Source: Haliscomenobacter sp. (GTDB taxonomy: Bacteria; Bacteroidota; Bacteroidia; Chitinophagales; Saprospiraceae). From it: a stretch of DNA of 64,000 bases. Made by a program: the position numbers and the translations under genes. Where the stretch lies: assembly GCA_016707205.1 (NCBI GenBank), contig JADJHZ010000008.1, positions 62,001-126,000 on the forward strand, in the 5' to 3' direction. How positions within the stretch are numbered: position 1 is the first letter of the stretch; every line of letters begins with the position of its first letter. The notes below the pieces were generated by a model. It was not told the DNA's origin and searched no databases. It worked only from the letters and a program-made list of their open reading frames with translations. Positions 18,647 to 28,546 of this stretch are shown piece by piece.

Positions 18647-20387
18647 CGCCTTTTCTTACGTTCAAGTCCGTGTAGTCGCTTTCCCCTTCCAACCAGTCAG
18701 AGATGGGATACAAGGCATCCGGACGATCCGGACTTCCCCGGAAAACGCGGACCTGTAAGCCGGGTTCATCCCAAAAAAGCTGGATGAAGGGTTCTTCCAG
18801 GGATAACAAAACATCCTGAATTACAGGAGCAGGAATATTTCCGGAGGCAAAACCGAAATCCTCGCCAGCCCTCTGAGGGGTGGAAAGGCTGTCCTTCAGC
18901 AGAAAAAGCGCATACCAGATGGTATCGCCATTCGGAATACCGCCTGCTTCATCCACAAATAAGGTATCTTCACCGGGAGCGGTCAGCATTTCCCAACGCG
19001 CATTTTGCCATTTCCCCAGCTGATAAAGATATCCGGGTGCAGAATTCCAGGAAATTTCAATCCGGCCTGCATACTGCCCTTTACCAACCTGCAATGAAAT
19101 AGATGGCAGCGATCCCGTTTTATCCAGTAAAATCATTTGATCACAAGGGAAAACTTTGCCGGTATTCCGATGACGGGCATAAAGCTGCAACAGATGTTTC
19201 TGTCCGCCTTCCAAAGTTTCCTCCAGGAAATATGGCCCCGATATCCAAAGCGACAAGGGAACGGCATCTCCGGATACAGGATCTGTTTTCACTACCTGGT
19301 AGTCGTAAGCATCCCTGAGGTCCCATTCCAGGAGCGTCAGATCCTCCGTCTGATCGGCGATCCGGAAAAAGGAAGGACATGCCTCGGAGAAAGCTTTCCC
19401 GGTAGCAGTAGCAGCCGGACTATTTGTCGCTTCCGAACCATTAAAAGCAGCAAAAACAAAATATTCATAATAAGTCCCCGGCTCCACTTCCATGTCAAGG
19501 AAAAAAATCCGGGAGTTCCAACCGCTCATGAGTCTTAAGGAGGAAGGGGCTCCGCGTTTTTGCCGATAAATCTGGTACAGCAGCCGGTTATCCCGCAAGG
19601 GGGCATCCCAGGACAGGCGGATTTGATCCTTTTCGTCCAGCGAGGCTGAAATATTGGTCACAGCAGGCGCCTTTGGGGTCAGAAGAGCCAGCCGGGGCTT
19701 AAACCGGTATCGGGAAAAAGGATACCCGGGCTTTCCCGGATCATACCAGCCATCTGCATATCCCCCCCAACCCCAATTAATGTGATATTCCAGTCGCCCT
19801 GCAATGTTCCGTCCTCCATCGATCAACCCGTAGTGATACGCCCGGGATAAAGAATCATACGCCTGAAATAATACAGGCGTATTGGCAGATAATGCGCTCC
19901 TGATCTCAAATTCTAACTCCTGAAACCCCGTATTGGATTGCAACTCCTCTACCTGGTACTGGAGATTGTTGCGGACAAAATCGAGCATTTGCACCCATTC
20001 CGTGAGGCTGACATTGGGAAAAAAGTTCGTTCGCATGCCAACATCCAGATGGAACAACAGCCGGGCCAGGGCAGCCGGTTCGGATTCGATCTCGGTATAG
20101 CGCCATATTTCCTGGCTGAAATCCACTTCATGGATTTGCCGGCTGAAATAGCGCACTTTACCTGCCCAATTTCGGGGGTGCTGGTGAAAATGCACCAATT
20201 GCCCCAACGCCACTGCTGCTGAACTCAATGGCGCCTTCTGTCCCTGAATACTGGGGCAAAAGGCGTTGTAAGGCGCCTTTTGCCCCCACTGGGTGCGGAT
20301 CAAATAGTCATCCTGGCTAAACCCGGAAACAATACTCAACAATATAGCCAGAGCCAGGGCACAGGTATTTGCTTTCATCTTCCCCAT
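18597..20387 (-). CDS. C10 peptidase-fold protein with Cys-to-Ser change, N-terminal fragment of composite A
   Basis: 596 codons. Signal peptide (hydrophobic core about residues 9-22, ending GFSQ). Streptopain (C10) fold: the His is kept in YHYGLIDGG (His185) and so is the following HINWGWGGYADGWY, but the segment matching GCVATATAQ of active enzymes reads SSAAVALGQ, putting Ser56 where the nucleophile Cys should be. fn3 domains follow from about residue 250. Probably catalytically dead or strongly altered. Starts 4 bp after the stop of composite gene B, so they look co-transcribed. Confidence 0.78.
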   Translation of the reverse strand: MGKMKANTCALALAILLSIVSGFSQDDYLIRTQWGQKAPYNAFCPSIQGQKAPLSSAAVALGQLVHFHQHPRNWAGKVRYFSRQIHEVDFSQEIWRYTEIESEPAALARLLFHLDVGMRTNFFPNVSLTEWVQMLDFVRNNLQYQVEELQSNTGFQELEFEIRSALSANTPVLFQAYDSLSRAYHYGLIDGGRNIAGRLEYHINWGWGGYADGWYDPGKPGYPFSRYRFKPRLALLTPKAPAVTNISASLDEKDQIRLSWDAPLRDNRLLYQIYRQKRGAPSSLRLMSGWNSRIFFLDMEVEPGTYYEYFVFAAFNGSEATNSPAATATGKAFSEACPSFFRIADQTEDLTLLEWDLRDAYDYQVVKTDPVSGDAVPLSLWISGPYFLEETLEGGQKHLLQLYARHRNTGKVFPCDQMILLDKTGSLPSISLQVGKGQYAGRIEISWNSAPGYLYQLGKWQNARWEMLTAPGEDTLFVDEAGGIPNGDTIWYALFLLKDSLSTPQRAGEDFGFASGNIPAPVIQDVLLSLEEPFIQLFWDEPGLQVRVFRGSPDRPDALYPISDWLEGESDYTDLNVRKGGEYLYAIRTRQEMQDK

Positions 20388-20391
20388 CGCT

Positions 20392-21243
20392 TTAGTACCT
20401 CACTACCTTTTCATGATGCAGCACTCCATCCGCGCTCAGGAATTCCAGGATGTAGATACCCGGCAGCAATTCTGGCCGCAGGATCATCTCCGGTTGGTAT
20501 TCCTGAAGTTCGTACCGCGCGATCAGAGCCCCGTTGAGGTTGCGTAAACCGATGGTGAGGGTCTTTTCCCATTGGCAATGGGTGAAATCGATCTTCAATT
20601 CACTAGCAAAGGGGTTGGGGTAGATTCGGACGTTTTCAATTCTTGAGAATTGGATGAGGTTGCTTTCCCCAAATATGCCTTTTCCAATCTGAGCGGATTC
20701 TTCTAGTCCGGAATCAATGTTATTGGGTAAGGTAACGAAAACCGAAGGCGACCAGTCCGAATCCATACCAGAGACTCCACCACAGCGATGTGCAAGCTGC
20801 ATTTCGTAGGCATTTCCACTTACAAGCCCAATTACTGTATAGGATCCTGCTGAGGTTCCAATACCTCCCACTCCTGTAGAATTGGCCCAAGTAGATGTAC
20901 CCTGCACTCGATACCTATATTTTAATTTCTTTTCTTCATCAAAGTCCCAACCCACCGTAACGCGATCGGACCTGACATTAGCAATGTAGACATTAGTAGG
21001 TGCAGAGCAATAATAAGAAGCAGTAAATGATTGAACAGGAGACCAGCCGCTCATTTGGGTAGTTCCACACTTGGCCCGTACTTTCCATTCATAAGATTTC
21101 CCTAAAGTTGTTGAAATAGAAGTGCTGGTTGTCGATAAATTTCTAAAACTCCAACTGCTTGCACCCGCTTCGCGATATTCAATGTCATATCCAGTTGCTA
21201 GACCAACGGCACTCCAACTTAACGAAGTTTTGGTTGGTTCCAT
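20392..21243 (-). CDS. Fragment: fn3 pair and type A T9SS sorting tail
   Basis: 283 codons. Two fn3-like domains (YDIEYREAGASSW, WKVRAKCG, GWDFDEEKKLKYRYR) followed by a Por secretion tail: ENVRIYPNPFASELKIDF, then GALIARYEL and LLPGIYILEFLSADG. The tail sends the protein through the type IX system for anchoring at the surface. The ATG at 21243 is internal; the frame extends upstream to 21361 where one base is missing from a run of five C. The fn3 pair is nearly identical to the segment at about 25220-25715. Confidence 0.8.
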   Translation of the reverse strand: MEPTKTSLSWSAVGLATGYDIEYREAGASSWSFRNLSTTSTSISTTLGKSYEWKVRAKCGTTQMSGWSPVQSFTASYYCSAPTNVYIANVRSDRVTVGWDFDEEKKLKYRYRVQGTSTWANSTGVGGIGTSAGSYTVIGLVSGNAYEMQLAHRCGGVSGMDSDWSPSVFVTLPNNIDSGLEESAQIGKGIFGESNLIQFSRIENVRIYPNPFASELKIDFTHCQWEKTLTIGLRNLNGALIARYELQEYQPEMILRPELLPGIYILEFLSADGVLHHEKVVRY

Positions 21244-21290
21244 TAGAGCATGAAAAATATTTGGGACAGAGCAACTTGACGATGCAGCAT

Positions 21291-24200
21291 TTACGGTAAA
21301 ACACCCCCCGTAAAACGCAGGAGAACCGGTTGATGTTGGATAAGCTTTGATCCGGTATTGCCCCCTGCTAAATTGGCAGGCAGTTGAAATTCCATCTGAC
21401 TAGACACTGAGTTGCTGACTCCAATTGAAGCTACGGGAACTGTTCCGGAACAAGCGACCAACTCAAAAGTTATACTCGTTCCGGCAAGATTACTTGATGT
21501 CCAAGAAACCCCTATCAGTAAACCGGCTGCGTATGTGCCGCCGGAGGGAGCTTGAATAGTAATGGAAGGCGCCCCCAGCGTTTCAACTATTTGTGTCTGC
21601 GACCAAGCACTCCATCCACTTCCGCAGTTTACACGAATCTGATATTCATACTCCGTGCCCGGCATCAAACCAGAAAAAACGTAGTTATTTACTGAACTTT
21701 CTGCAGAAGTTGACCAGGTATTTGAGCCCACTGCCCGCCATCGAAAGCTATACGAGGATACCCCAGTGACGGTACAATTTATCCTCGTACTATTTTGAGA
21801 AATATCTGATGCAACCATCTGCGATGTTGTGGGAGCCGGGCAAGCGTAAGCGGTTACAGAGAAACAAGCGCTATAGTTGCCCTGCCCAAAGGTCCCGGTT
21901 GGATAGGCTTTAATCCGGTACTGACCAGCTACCAGATTTGCAGGTAACATGTATTCTGCAGAACCGGGAGAGGCAACTCCATCCCTGATCACTGCAAGTG
22001 CAGTAGTCCCTGTACAATGCACAAGTTCAAGGCTGACATTGCCACTGAGGTTTACTGAAGTCCATGAGACCGTTATATTCTGCCCAGCAGTAAATGTGTT
22101 CCCGCCACTTGGAGCAGTAATTGTAATCAATGAAGCGCCTGCCTGATTCACGGTTATCGTCTTCGATGTTACCCCTGTACCCGAAATGGTAATTGTCCCG
22201 CCGCGCGGACTAGCACTGGCATTGGACTGGCACATAACTGTGACAGTACCATTGCCTGATCCCGAAATGGGGCTCAGTGACAACCAACTCAGAGATTCCG
22301 TAACTGTCCAGCTCGTATTTGAACTTATGGTAAATGTCTTGGTTTCACCTCCTGAGGAAAAACTTAACGTCGTGGGTGCAACGCTTAGAGATGGCGCAGC
22401 TACAACACTAAAACAGGTCCCATAGTCCAAAGGATTTCCCGTTCCGGTTTTATAAGCTTTGATCTGGTACTGCCCGGGGGCAAGGTTGGAAGGAAGGGTG
22501 AATGGCTGGGAACCGCTTGCATTCGTATTATCTGCGATCACGGCAATGGTAATGGTACCTGTACAATTGACCAGTTCGAGGCTCGCGTTGCCGCCCAGAT
22601 TCGTCGATGTCCAGGAAACGGTGATGGCCTGTCCTGCCGTGAAGGTTCCGCTGAGTGGAGCGGTGACGGTAATACTGGCAGCTTGAGGCACGGTGAAGGT
22701 CCTGGTCGCCGTCCAATCGCTCATGGTGCTGCCGCAATTGGCCCGGACACGCCATTCATAGGTCTTCCCAGCTGCGATGGAGATGGACGTACTGTTCGAA
22801 GTCACCGTTTTAGCTTGCCAGGTCCCTCCGGCTTCCCGGTATTCCACATGGTAATTTTGCACATTCTGGACGCTGCCCCAGTTCAGGGTAGCAGTCGAGG
22901 AGGCGAGGGCTTCGCTCAAATTAGTGGGAACAGCACAATTAATTGCTGCATTTACCATAAAACAAGTCCCATAATCCAAAGGATTTCCCGTTCCGGTTTT
23001 ATAAGCTTTGATCTGGTACTGCCCGGGGGCAAGGTTAGCAGGAAGGGTGAATGACCGGGAGCCGATTGCATTCGTATTATCTGCGATCACGGCAATGGTA
23101 ATGGTACCTGTACAATTGACCAGTTCGAGGCTCGCGTTGCCGCCCAGATTCGTTGATGTCCAGGAAACGGTGATGGCCTGTCCTGCCGTGAAGGTTCCGC
23201 TGAGTGGAGCGGTGACGGTAATACTGGCAGCTTGAGGCACGGTGAAGGTCCTGGTCGCCGTCCAATCGCTCATGGTGCTGCCGCAATTGGCCCGGACACG
23301 CCATTCATAGGTCTTTCCAGCTGCAATGGAGATGGACGTACTGTTCGAAGTCTCCGTTTTAGCTTGCCAGGTCCCTCCGGCTTCCCGGTATTCCACATGG
23401 TAGTTTTGCACATTCTGGACGCTGCCCCAGTTCAGGGTAGCAGTCGAGGAGGCGAGGGTTTCGCTCAGGTTGGCCGGGATACCGCAAACAACCACACAAT
23501 CCTCATCGGTTGTGCCGTCGCAGTCGTTATCCACGCTGTCGCACCCATCTTGTACGCCGGGATGGATCTGCGCATTATTGTCGTTGCAATCTGTTGAATT
23601 GGAAACATAACCGGCCGGTGCGCTGCAGGCCGTTTGAGTCACCGCTGCATTGCCATATCCATCTCCATCTTTGTCCTGATAATATACGGTAGTACATTCT
23701 TCAATGGTATAAAAAGCCGATACCGACCAGGCAGAGCGAATACCGTCGCACAGATGGGCTATTTGGAATTCGTAAAGCACATTGGGTTCGAGATAGTCCC
23801 GCATCCATAAGGTCCCGGAGGATACGGATACTCCGGTGCTTGCGTAGGTTGTCCAGGCGGATACCCCCTGCTTTCGGTAGCGCACCACCACTTCCGGCCC
23901 GGCCACGTAGTCCCAGAACAAGGAGACGGTCCTATTCTGTTTAAAACCTACGCGGAGGTTTTGAGGTTGCTGGCAATCCCACTCAGCGACAAAACTTTCA
24001 ATGGCGGACCAGTCGCTCATGCTGTTCGTACAGTTGGAACGCACCTTCCATTCGTAAGTCCTGCCTGCCGAAATCCCGAAAGTAAATTTTTGTTCCGTAA
24101 CGCTTACAAGCCTCCATGTGCTCCCTACCTCCCGGTATTCGACCTGATACCCATTGGCTGTGGATACCATATTCCAGGCTATAGTTGCCTCGCCGGGCAA

Positions 24201-26936
24201 TATAGTCTGCCTCAGATTCGAAGGGACGGAGCAATTGAGCACGGCGTTGACCGTAAAACAAGTCCCATAATCCACAGGATTTCCTGTTCCGGTTTTATAT
24301 GCTTTGATCCGGTACTGCCCGGGGGCAAGATTAGCAGGAAGAGCGAATGAACGGGAACCGGTTGCACTCGTATTAGCTGCGATCACTACAAGGGCGATGG
24401 TGGTTGTACAATTGACCAGTTCAAGGCTCGCATTACCCCCCAGATTCGCAGATGTCCAGGACACGTTGATGATCTGTCCTGCTGTAAACGTTCCGCTCAG
24501 CGGAGCGGTGACCGTAATACTGGACGCTTGAGGGGCGGTGAAGCTTCGGGTTACCGTCCAATCGCTCATGCTGCTGCCGCAATTAGCCTGCACGCGCCAT
24601 TCGTAAGTCTTTCCAGCTACAATGGAAATGGACGTATTGTTTGAAGTGGCCGTTTTGGCTTGCCACGTACCTCCGGCTTCCCGGTATTCCACATGGTAGT
24701 TTTGCACGTTCTGGACGCTTCCCCATCTCAGCGTGGCGGTGGAGGCGCCGAGGGTTTCGCTCAGGTTGGTCGGGATGCCGCACGCAACCACACAGTCCTC
24801 GTCGGTTGTGCCGTCGCAGTCGTTGTCTTTTCCATCACAGGGATCGCTGCTGATCCCGGGATGAATACTTTTGTCGGCATCATCGCAATCTCCGCCTTTG
24901 GTGGATAAACCTGCCCGGAGTTTACAAACCTGGACTGGCCTGGATGAATTGCCGTACCCATCCCCGTCGGCATCCTCGTAAGCGGTAAGGGCGCCGTTCT
25001 CGTCGATTTTCCCATCGCAGTTGTTATCCATCCCATCGCAAATTTCAGGGGCTCCGGGATAGACCTTGGCATTCAGGTCGTCACAATCACCGCCTTGAGA
25101 CGCATAGCCTGCAGGTGGTTCGCAGCTTTTAACAGACTTGCTGCTATTTCCAAACCCGTCGCCATCCTGGTCCTGATAATAGACAGTATTACATCCCTCG
25201 ATTTTAAAATAGGCTGACTCTGACCAGTCCGAATCAATGCCAGAGAATCCACCACAGCGATGGGCAAGCTGTATTTCGTAGGCATTTCCATTGATAAGGT
25301 CCCTTATGGTATATGATCCTGTAGAAGTTCCAATACCGCCCACTCCCGCTGAGTTGGTCCAAGTAGTTGTACCCTGTATTCGATACCTGTATTTCAAATT
25401 TTTCTCGTCATCAAAGTCCCAACCCACAGTAACCCGGTCGGAACTGACTTTGACAATGTAGACATTAGTAGGTGCAGAACAATAGTAAGAAGCAGTAAAT
25501 GATTGTTCCTTAGACCAATCACTCATAGAGTTGCCACACTTGGCCCGTACTTTCCATTCATAAGATTTCCCTAAAGTTGTTGAAATAGAAGTGCTGGTTG
25601 TCGATAAATTTCTAAAATTCCAACTACTCGCACCCGCTTCGCGATATTCAATGTCATATCCAGTTGCTGAGCCAACTGCATTCCAGTTCAACGAAGTTTT
25701 AATAGGACCCATTTCGGCATACAGCCCTCCCGGTAAGGGGCATTCATTGATACACGATTCATCTTTTTTTCCATCGCAATCATTATCCAGTCCATCACAG
25801 TACTCGGTAGCGCCGGGATGGATATTGGCATCGTTGTCATTGCAATCCTGTGAATTGGTTACATAACCTTTTGGTGGGATACAGGATTCCTGTTTTTGAT
25901 TCGGGTCGCCGTATCCGTCTCTGTCGTTATCGCGGTAATAGGTCGTAGTTTGACAGCCTTGCGTAGTGGCGCTTTTGTTTACATACGCACTGGAAGAATT
26001 ATTGCTGCAGACGAACTTTGCCCGGATATCGTATTCCTGGTTCAGGTCCAGTCCGGAAATCTTATAAGAATCTCCAACGAAGTCGGATTTAGCAGTTTTC
26101 CATTTTGTGTCAGGATCAGAAGATTTTTTGTACTCGATCGTAATAGGCGTATTGCCAGACCTCGTCCATGCGACCGAGATGGAACTTATTGAAGTCGAAG
26201 TTACTTGAAAATTGGAAGGGGCGGCGCAGCCATCATCTACCACGGTAAAGCTCCTGGTTTCAGAGGGAGGGCCAAAAGTGGTTTGTCCGAATTGCCTGGC
26301 GCTGACACGCCAGTAAACTGTTTTTTCGATAAAATCAGAGGGAAGTATTATTTCATAAAAATTATCTTTTATTTCGTCGTTTATGTCACTTCTGAAGTCG
26401 GAATACTTATCCATCTCTAATTTGTATTCCACTATTTTACATGCATTATCTATCCCCCATCTGAGTCTGATCATTTTGTTCGGACCATAAACGATTTTTT
26501 CCCCATCATTAGGAGTCGATAATGACGGAGTGCAAACAGGGGTGGCAGTGCAAGTTTTTGCTAAAGAAAATAAAGGTCCCCACCCAATAATGCCGGTATT
26601 TTCCGGATCGTAAATTTTGATGCGGTAGGACCCATCCGGCAGCAGGGATACACTCGCGGTTTGTCCGGTTGTCCATAAGAATTTTCCGTCATCTCCTTCA
26701 TCTTTTTTGATGAGGATCGCTTTTCCGCCATCATCAGGCTCTGCTTCGATACTTACTTTACCGCTTTTTGAAAATCCACTGGACCAGGTTATTTCTGCAG
26801 GTAAAGTCTTTTCTACACATAATCCTTCTTTTGAAGGAAATGTAACGCTTATCGTGGCGGAAGCGGCACAACTCTCCTGCAAAGAAAATTCAGCCCCGGA
26901 ACCCAGGATTTTGCTATCCGCCCAGTCGGAAATCAC
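21291..26936 (-). CDS. Fragment: fn3, Kre9/KNH-type, BACON and MopE-type metal-binding repeats
   Basis: 1,881 codons opening with GTG. Alternating fn3 domains (VEYREAGGTWQ, GKTYEWRVRANCG), Kre9/KNH-like Ig domains (FTAGQAITVSWTS, APGQYQIKAYKTGTG), four putative metal-binding units with DxDGDGxG, GDCDD, and CDGxDNDCDGxxDE signatures, and one BACON domain (about 22400-22140). Such parts give long, calcium- and glycan-binding surface stalks. The last about 20 residues are out of frame after 21361. Middle of composite gene B. Confidence 0.8.
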   Translation of the reverse strand: MISDWADSKILGSGAEFSLQESCAASATISVTFPSKEGLCVEKTLPAEITWSSGFSKSGKVSIEAEPDDGGKAILIKKDEGDDGKFLWTTGQTASVSLLPDGSYRIKIYDPENTGIIGWGPLFSLAKTCTATPVCTPSLSTPNDGEKIVYGPNKMIRLRWGIDNACKIVEYKLEMDKYSDFRSDINDEIKDNFYEIILPSDFIEKTVYWRVSARQFGQTTFGPPSETRSFTVVDDGCAAPSNFQVTSTSISSISVAWTRSGNTPITIEYKKSSDPDTKWKTAKSDFVGDSYKISGLDLNQEYDIRAKFVCSNNSSSAYVNKSATTQGCQTTTYYRDNDRDGYGDPNQKQESCIPPKGYVTNSQDCNDNDANIHPGATEYCDGLDNDCDGKKDESCINECPLPGGLYAEMGPIKTSLNWNAVGSATGYDIEYREAGASSWNFRNLSTTSTSISTTLGKSYEWKVRAKCGNSMSDWSKEQSFTASYYCSAPTNVYIVKVSSDRVTVGWDFDDEKNLKYRYRIQGTTTWTNSAGVGGIGTSTGSYTIRDLINGNAYEIQLAHRCGGFSGIDSDWSESAYFKIEGCNTVYYQDQDGDGFGNSSKSVKSCEPPAGYASQGGDCDDLNAKVYPGAPEICDGMDNNCDGKIDENGALTAYEDADGDGYGNSSRPVQVCKLRAGLSTKGGDCDDADKSIHPGISSDPCDGKDNDCDGTTDEDCVVACGIPTNLSETLGASTATLRWGSVQNVQNYHVEYREAGGTWQAKTATSNNTSISIVAGKTYEWRVQANCGSSMSDWTVTRSFTAPQASSITVTAPLSGTFTAGQIINVSWTSANLGGNASLELVNCTTTIALVVIAANTSATGSRSFALPANLAPGQYRIKAYKTGTGNPVDYGTCFTVNAVLNCSVPSNLRQTILPGEATIAWNMVSTANGYQVEYREVGSTWRLVSVTEQKFTFGISAGRTYEWKVRSNCTNSMSDWSAIESFVAEWDCQQPQNLRVGFKQNRTVSLFWDYVAGPEVVVRYRKQGVSAWTTYASTGVSVSSGTLWMRDYLEPNVLYEFQIAHLCDGIRSAWSVSAFYTIEECTTVYYQDKDGDGYGNAAVTQTACSAPAGYVSNSTDCNDNNAQIHPGVQDGCDSVDNDCDGTTDEDCVVVCGIPANLSETLASSTATLNWGSVQNVQNYHVEYREAGGTWQAKTETSNSTSISIAAGKTYEWRVRANCGSTMSDWTATRTFTVPQAASITVTAPLSGTFTAGQAITVSWTSTNLGGNASLELVNCTGTITIAVIADNTNAIGSRSFTLPANLAPGQYQIKAYKTGTGNPLDYGTCFMVNAAINCAVPTNLSEALASSTATLNWGSVQNVQNYHVEYREAGGTWQAKTVTSNSTSISIAAGKTYEWRVRANCGSTMSDWTATRTFTVPQAASITVTAPLSGTFTAGQAITVSWTSTNLGGNASLELVNCTGTITIAVIADNTNASGSQPFTLPSNLAPGQYQIKAYKTGTGNPLDYGTCFSVVAAPSLSVAPTTLSFSSGGETKTFTISSNTSWTVTESLSWLSLSPISGSGNGTVTVMCQSNASASPRGGTITISGTGVTSKTITVNQAGASLITITAPSGGNTFTAGQNITVSWTSVNLSGNVSLELVHCTGTTALAVIRDGVASPGSAEYMLPANLVAGQYRIKAYPTGTFGQGNYSACFSVTAYACPAPTTSQMVASDISQNSTRINCTVTGVSSYSFRWRAVGSNTWSTSAESSVNNYVFSGLMPGTEYEYQIRVNCGSGWSAWSQTQIVETLGAPSITIQAPSGGTYAAGLLIGVSWTSSNLAGTSITFELVACSGTVPVASIGVSNSVSSQMEFQLPANLAGGNTGSKLIQHQPVLLRFTGGVLP
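22411..23466. repeat. Near-identical 549-bp tandem repeat inside composite gene B
   Basis: Segments 22411-22917 and 22960-23466 are almost identical at the base level with a 549-bp period; a third, more diverged copy begins near 24256 (the GTTCCGG word is at 22441, 22990 and 24286). Each unit encodes one Kre9/KNH-like and one fn3 domain. Such near identity indicates recent duplication or gene conversion and is a place where assemblies collapse. Confidence 0.8.
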
Positions 26937-27147
26937 CAGATAATAATTTCCTGTGCTCGAGGTACTACCTGCATTTAACCAGTCAAAACTACCATTATTT
27001 AAAGCTTTTGGATGAATAGTTAAGATTCGATCCCACCGGAACTGAAAGCTTTGATCACAACATAATTACTCAATGTTCCTGATTTCGTCCAGGTAATTTT
27101 TTGGCTTGATCCTTTCTGTAAGCAAACCCCATCGCTAGTGGGCCAGG

Positions 27148-27723
27148 TTATTTCGATCTTCCCGGAAAGCGCGCAAGGGGCGCAATCCGCCGCAATCCAC
27201 CTCCGGTCTCATTTCCGTTCCTGATGCCGTCAGTACAGGTCGGGTAGGCGGGAAAGTTAACAGACCGGGAGTCTTTGCAGGCAGGCGCGTTATTGTCTGT
27301 GAATGTTAAAGTTACCTTGGAGAGGTTTTGTGGGTAGGGTCCAAGAACCACTTCTTTTTTAGTACTGCTTAATATTTTTGTATTATTCCGATCATCCTTG
27401 ACGGTATAAGACCCACTGCTGATCTGCGCGCTTACCTTTATATAGCACTCTCCGTTTTCGCAGTAGGGTTCGGTTTGGAAGGTAGGCAGGGTGCAACCGC
27501 ACTGCAGGGTTTTATCCTGCGTAATGCCGCAGGCGGGGTTGGACTTTTCATACAGTTTAACGCTAACCCTGGAGCCCGAACTGAGCCCGGGTATGGTTAA
27601 AGCGTATTCTTTGTTGGCCTCTACCCTGGAGATTTTCTCTTCGCCATTGACGGATAAGGCATACAGATTGTTGGCATCGATTCCGGAAACCTTTACTTTT
27701 ATTTTGTAATTTTCCCTGATCAC
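27148..27723 (-). CDS. Fragment: Ig-like region with DCGG motif
   Basis: 191 codons opening with GTG. An Ig-like segment (IKVKVSGIDANNLYALSVNG, GSYTVKDDRNN) ends at TCTDGIRNGNETG, the start of the Bacteroidota surface motif normally continuing VDCGGxxCxxC. Here the reading turns into GGLRRIAPLAR because of two small shifts at 27187-27203; the other frames give VDCGG and DCAPC. The fragment belongs to composite gene B. Confidence 0.7.
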   Translation of the reverse strand: MIRENYKIKVKVSGIDANNLYALSVNGEEKISRVEANKEYALTIPGLSSGSRVSVKLYEKSNPACGITQDKTLQCGCTLPTFQTEPYCENGECYIKVSAQISSGSYTVKDDRNNTKILSSTKKEVVLGPYPQNLSKVTLTFTDNNAPACKDSRSVNFPAYPTCTDGIRNGNETGGGLRRIAPLARFPGRSK

Positions 27724-27760
27724 AATCTTCCTCTAATGGTTATGGAAGAAGATCGGTTAC

Positions 27761-28489
27761 TTAATCCTGTAAGAACACTCCAAAACAAGCCTGAGTTTTA
27801 TAATAGTCTATGAATTGGGAAGGCAAAACCCTTCCTCTGTTATCTACTTCATAGCCAGGCCCCGCATTACCCCAATCTGGACAACCTTCTTCCCTTATTT
27901 CAAAATGCAGATGACAAGGTACGGGGTCTCCACAAATACAATTTGAGCAAAGGGACGTTGCTAAAACATCCCCCCGTTTTACTTCATCTCCAGCGCTTAC
28001 ACTTAATGCTCCCAAATGGCCGTAGAAAGATTCATGCTGCTCTCCTGTAGGTAGTTGATGACGTATAATTACCACATTTCCCCAACAACCTCCTTCGTAA
28101 CCTGCGAGAATGACCTTTCCATTTGCTATTGCGAATATTGACTCCCCGCAATCATTTTTGCCTTTAAGGTTCCAGTCCTCTCCAAGATGCTTTTTAATAT
28201 CTGAAGAGCTATATCTTCCTTCTCCTAACCCTAATGCAACATACCAGCCATTATCAATAGGACGACAAGCTGCTTCTCCCCCAAAAGGAAATTGAAATCC
28301 ATCATCGGCAATTGGGATAAAGTCCTTAGGTTTTTGTTTAACCGTTAAAGGTGTTTCTTGTCCAATCCTTTTTTCCATTAGATGTGTTAATAATTGCGAA
28401 TAGGAAATCTCCCTCACGATCAGCGAAAAAACTCTCAGAACCATTATTCTCAGATGTTTGCAAAATACCATCCCATGTTGCTCCACCAT
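27761..28489 (-). CDS. Fragment: M23 (LytM-type) metallopeptidase domain
   Basis: 242 codons, the first about 38 out of frame. All M23 zinc ligands can be seen: His and Asp in KKHLGEDWN, His in FYGHLGAL, and HLHFEIRE. M23 enzymes cut glycyl or cross-bridge peptide bonds, usually in peptidoglycan; some are elastinolytic. Extra Cys residues (CSNCICGDPVPC) suggest disulfides fitting an extracellular place. Inserted between the M43 domain and the repeat stalk of composite gene B, which is unusual for M23 proteins. Confidence 0.82.
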   Translation of the reverse strand: MVEQHGMVFCKHLRIMVLRVFSLIVREISYSQLLTHLMEKRIGQETPLTVKQKPKDFIPIADDGFQFPFGGEAACRPIDNGWYVALGLGEGRYSSSDIKKHLGEDWNLKGKNDCGESIFAIANGKVILAGYEGGCWGNVVIIRHQLPTGEQHESFYGHLGALSVSAGDEVKRGDVLATSLCSNCICGDPVPCHLHFEIREEGCPDWGNAGPGYEVDNRGRVLPSQFIDYYKTQACFGVFLQD

Positions 28490-28546
28490 TACTCGATCTA
28501 TATATATCTAATGGCGCTTTAGAGCCCCAAACTTCTTTATTCCACG

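Larger units (their letters stand above)
14694..20387 (-). other. Composite gene A: C10-fold protein with type B T9SS tail, four frameshifts
   Basis: The four fragments listed inside this span read as one protein of about 1,900 residues: signal peptide, C10 peptidase fold, fn3 domains, SprB-type repeats and a gliding-motility C-terminal domain. The frame changes at about 18601-18602, 16010-16012, 15047-15049 and 14987-14990; each is repaired by one base, and three of the four sites are runs of three or four identical bases. The first junction restores an fn3 end (SDWSPFSLV). Three fragments lack their own plausible start (TTG, GTG, or an out-of-frame ATG), supporting a single gene. Confidence 0.75.
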
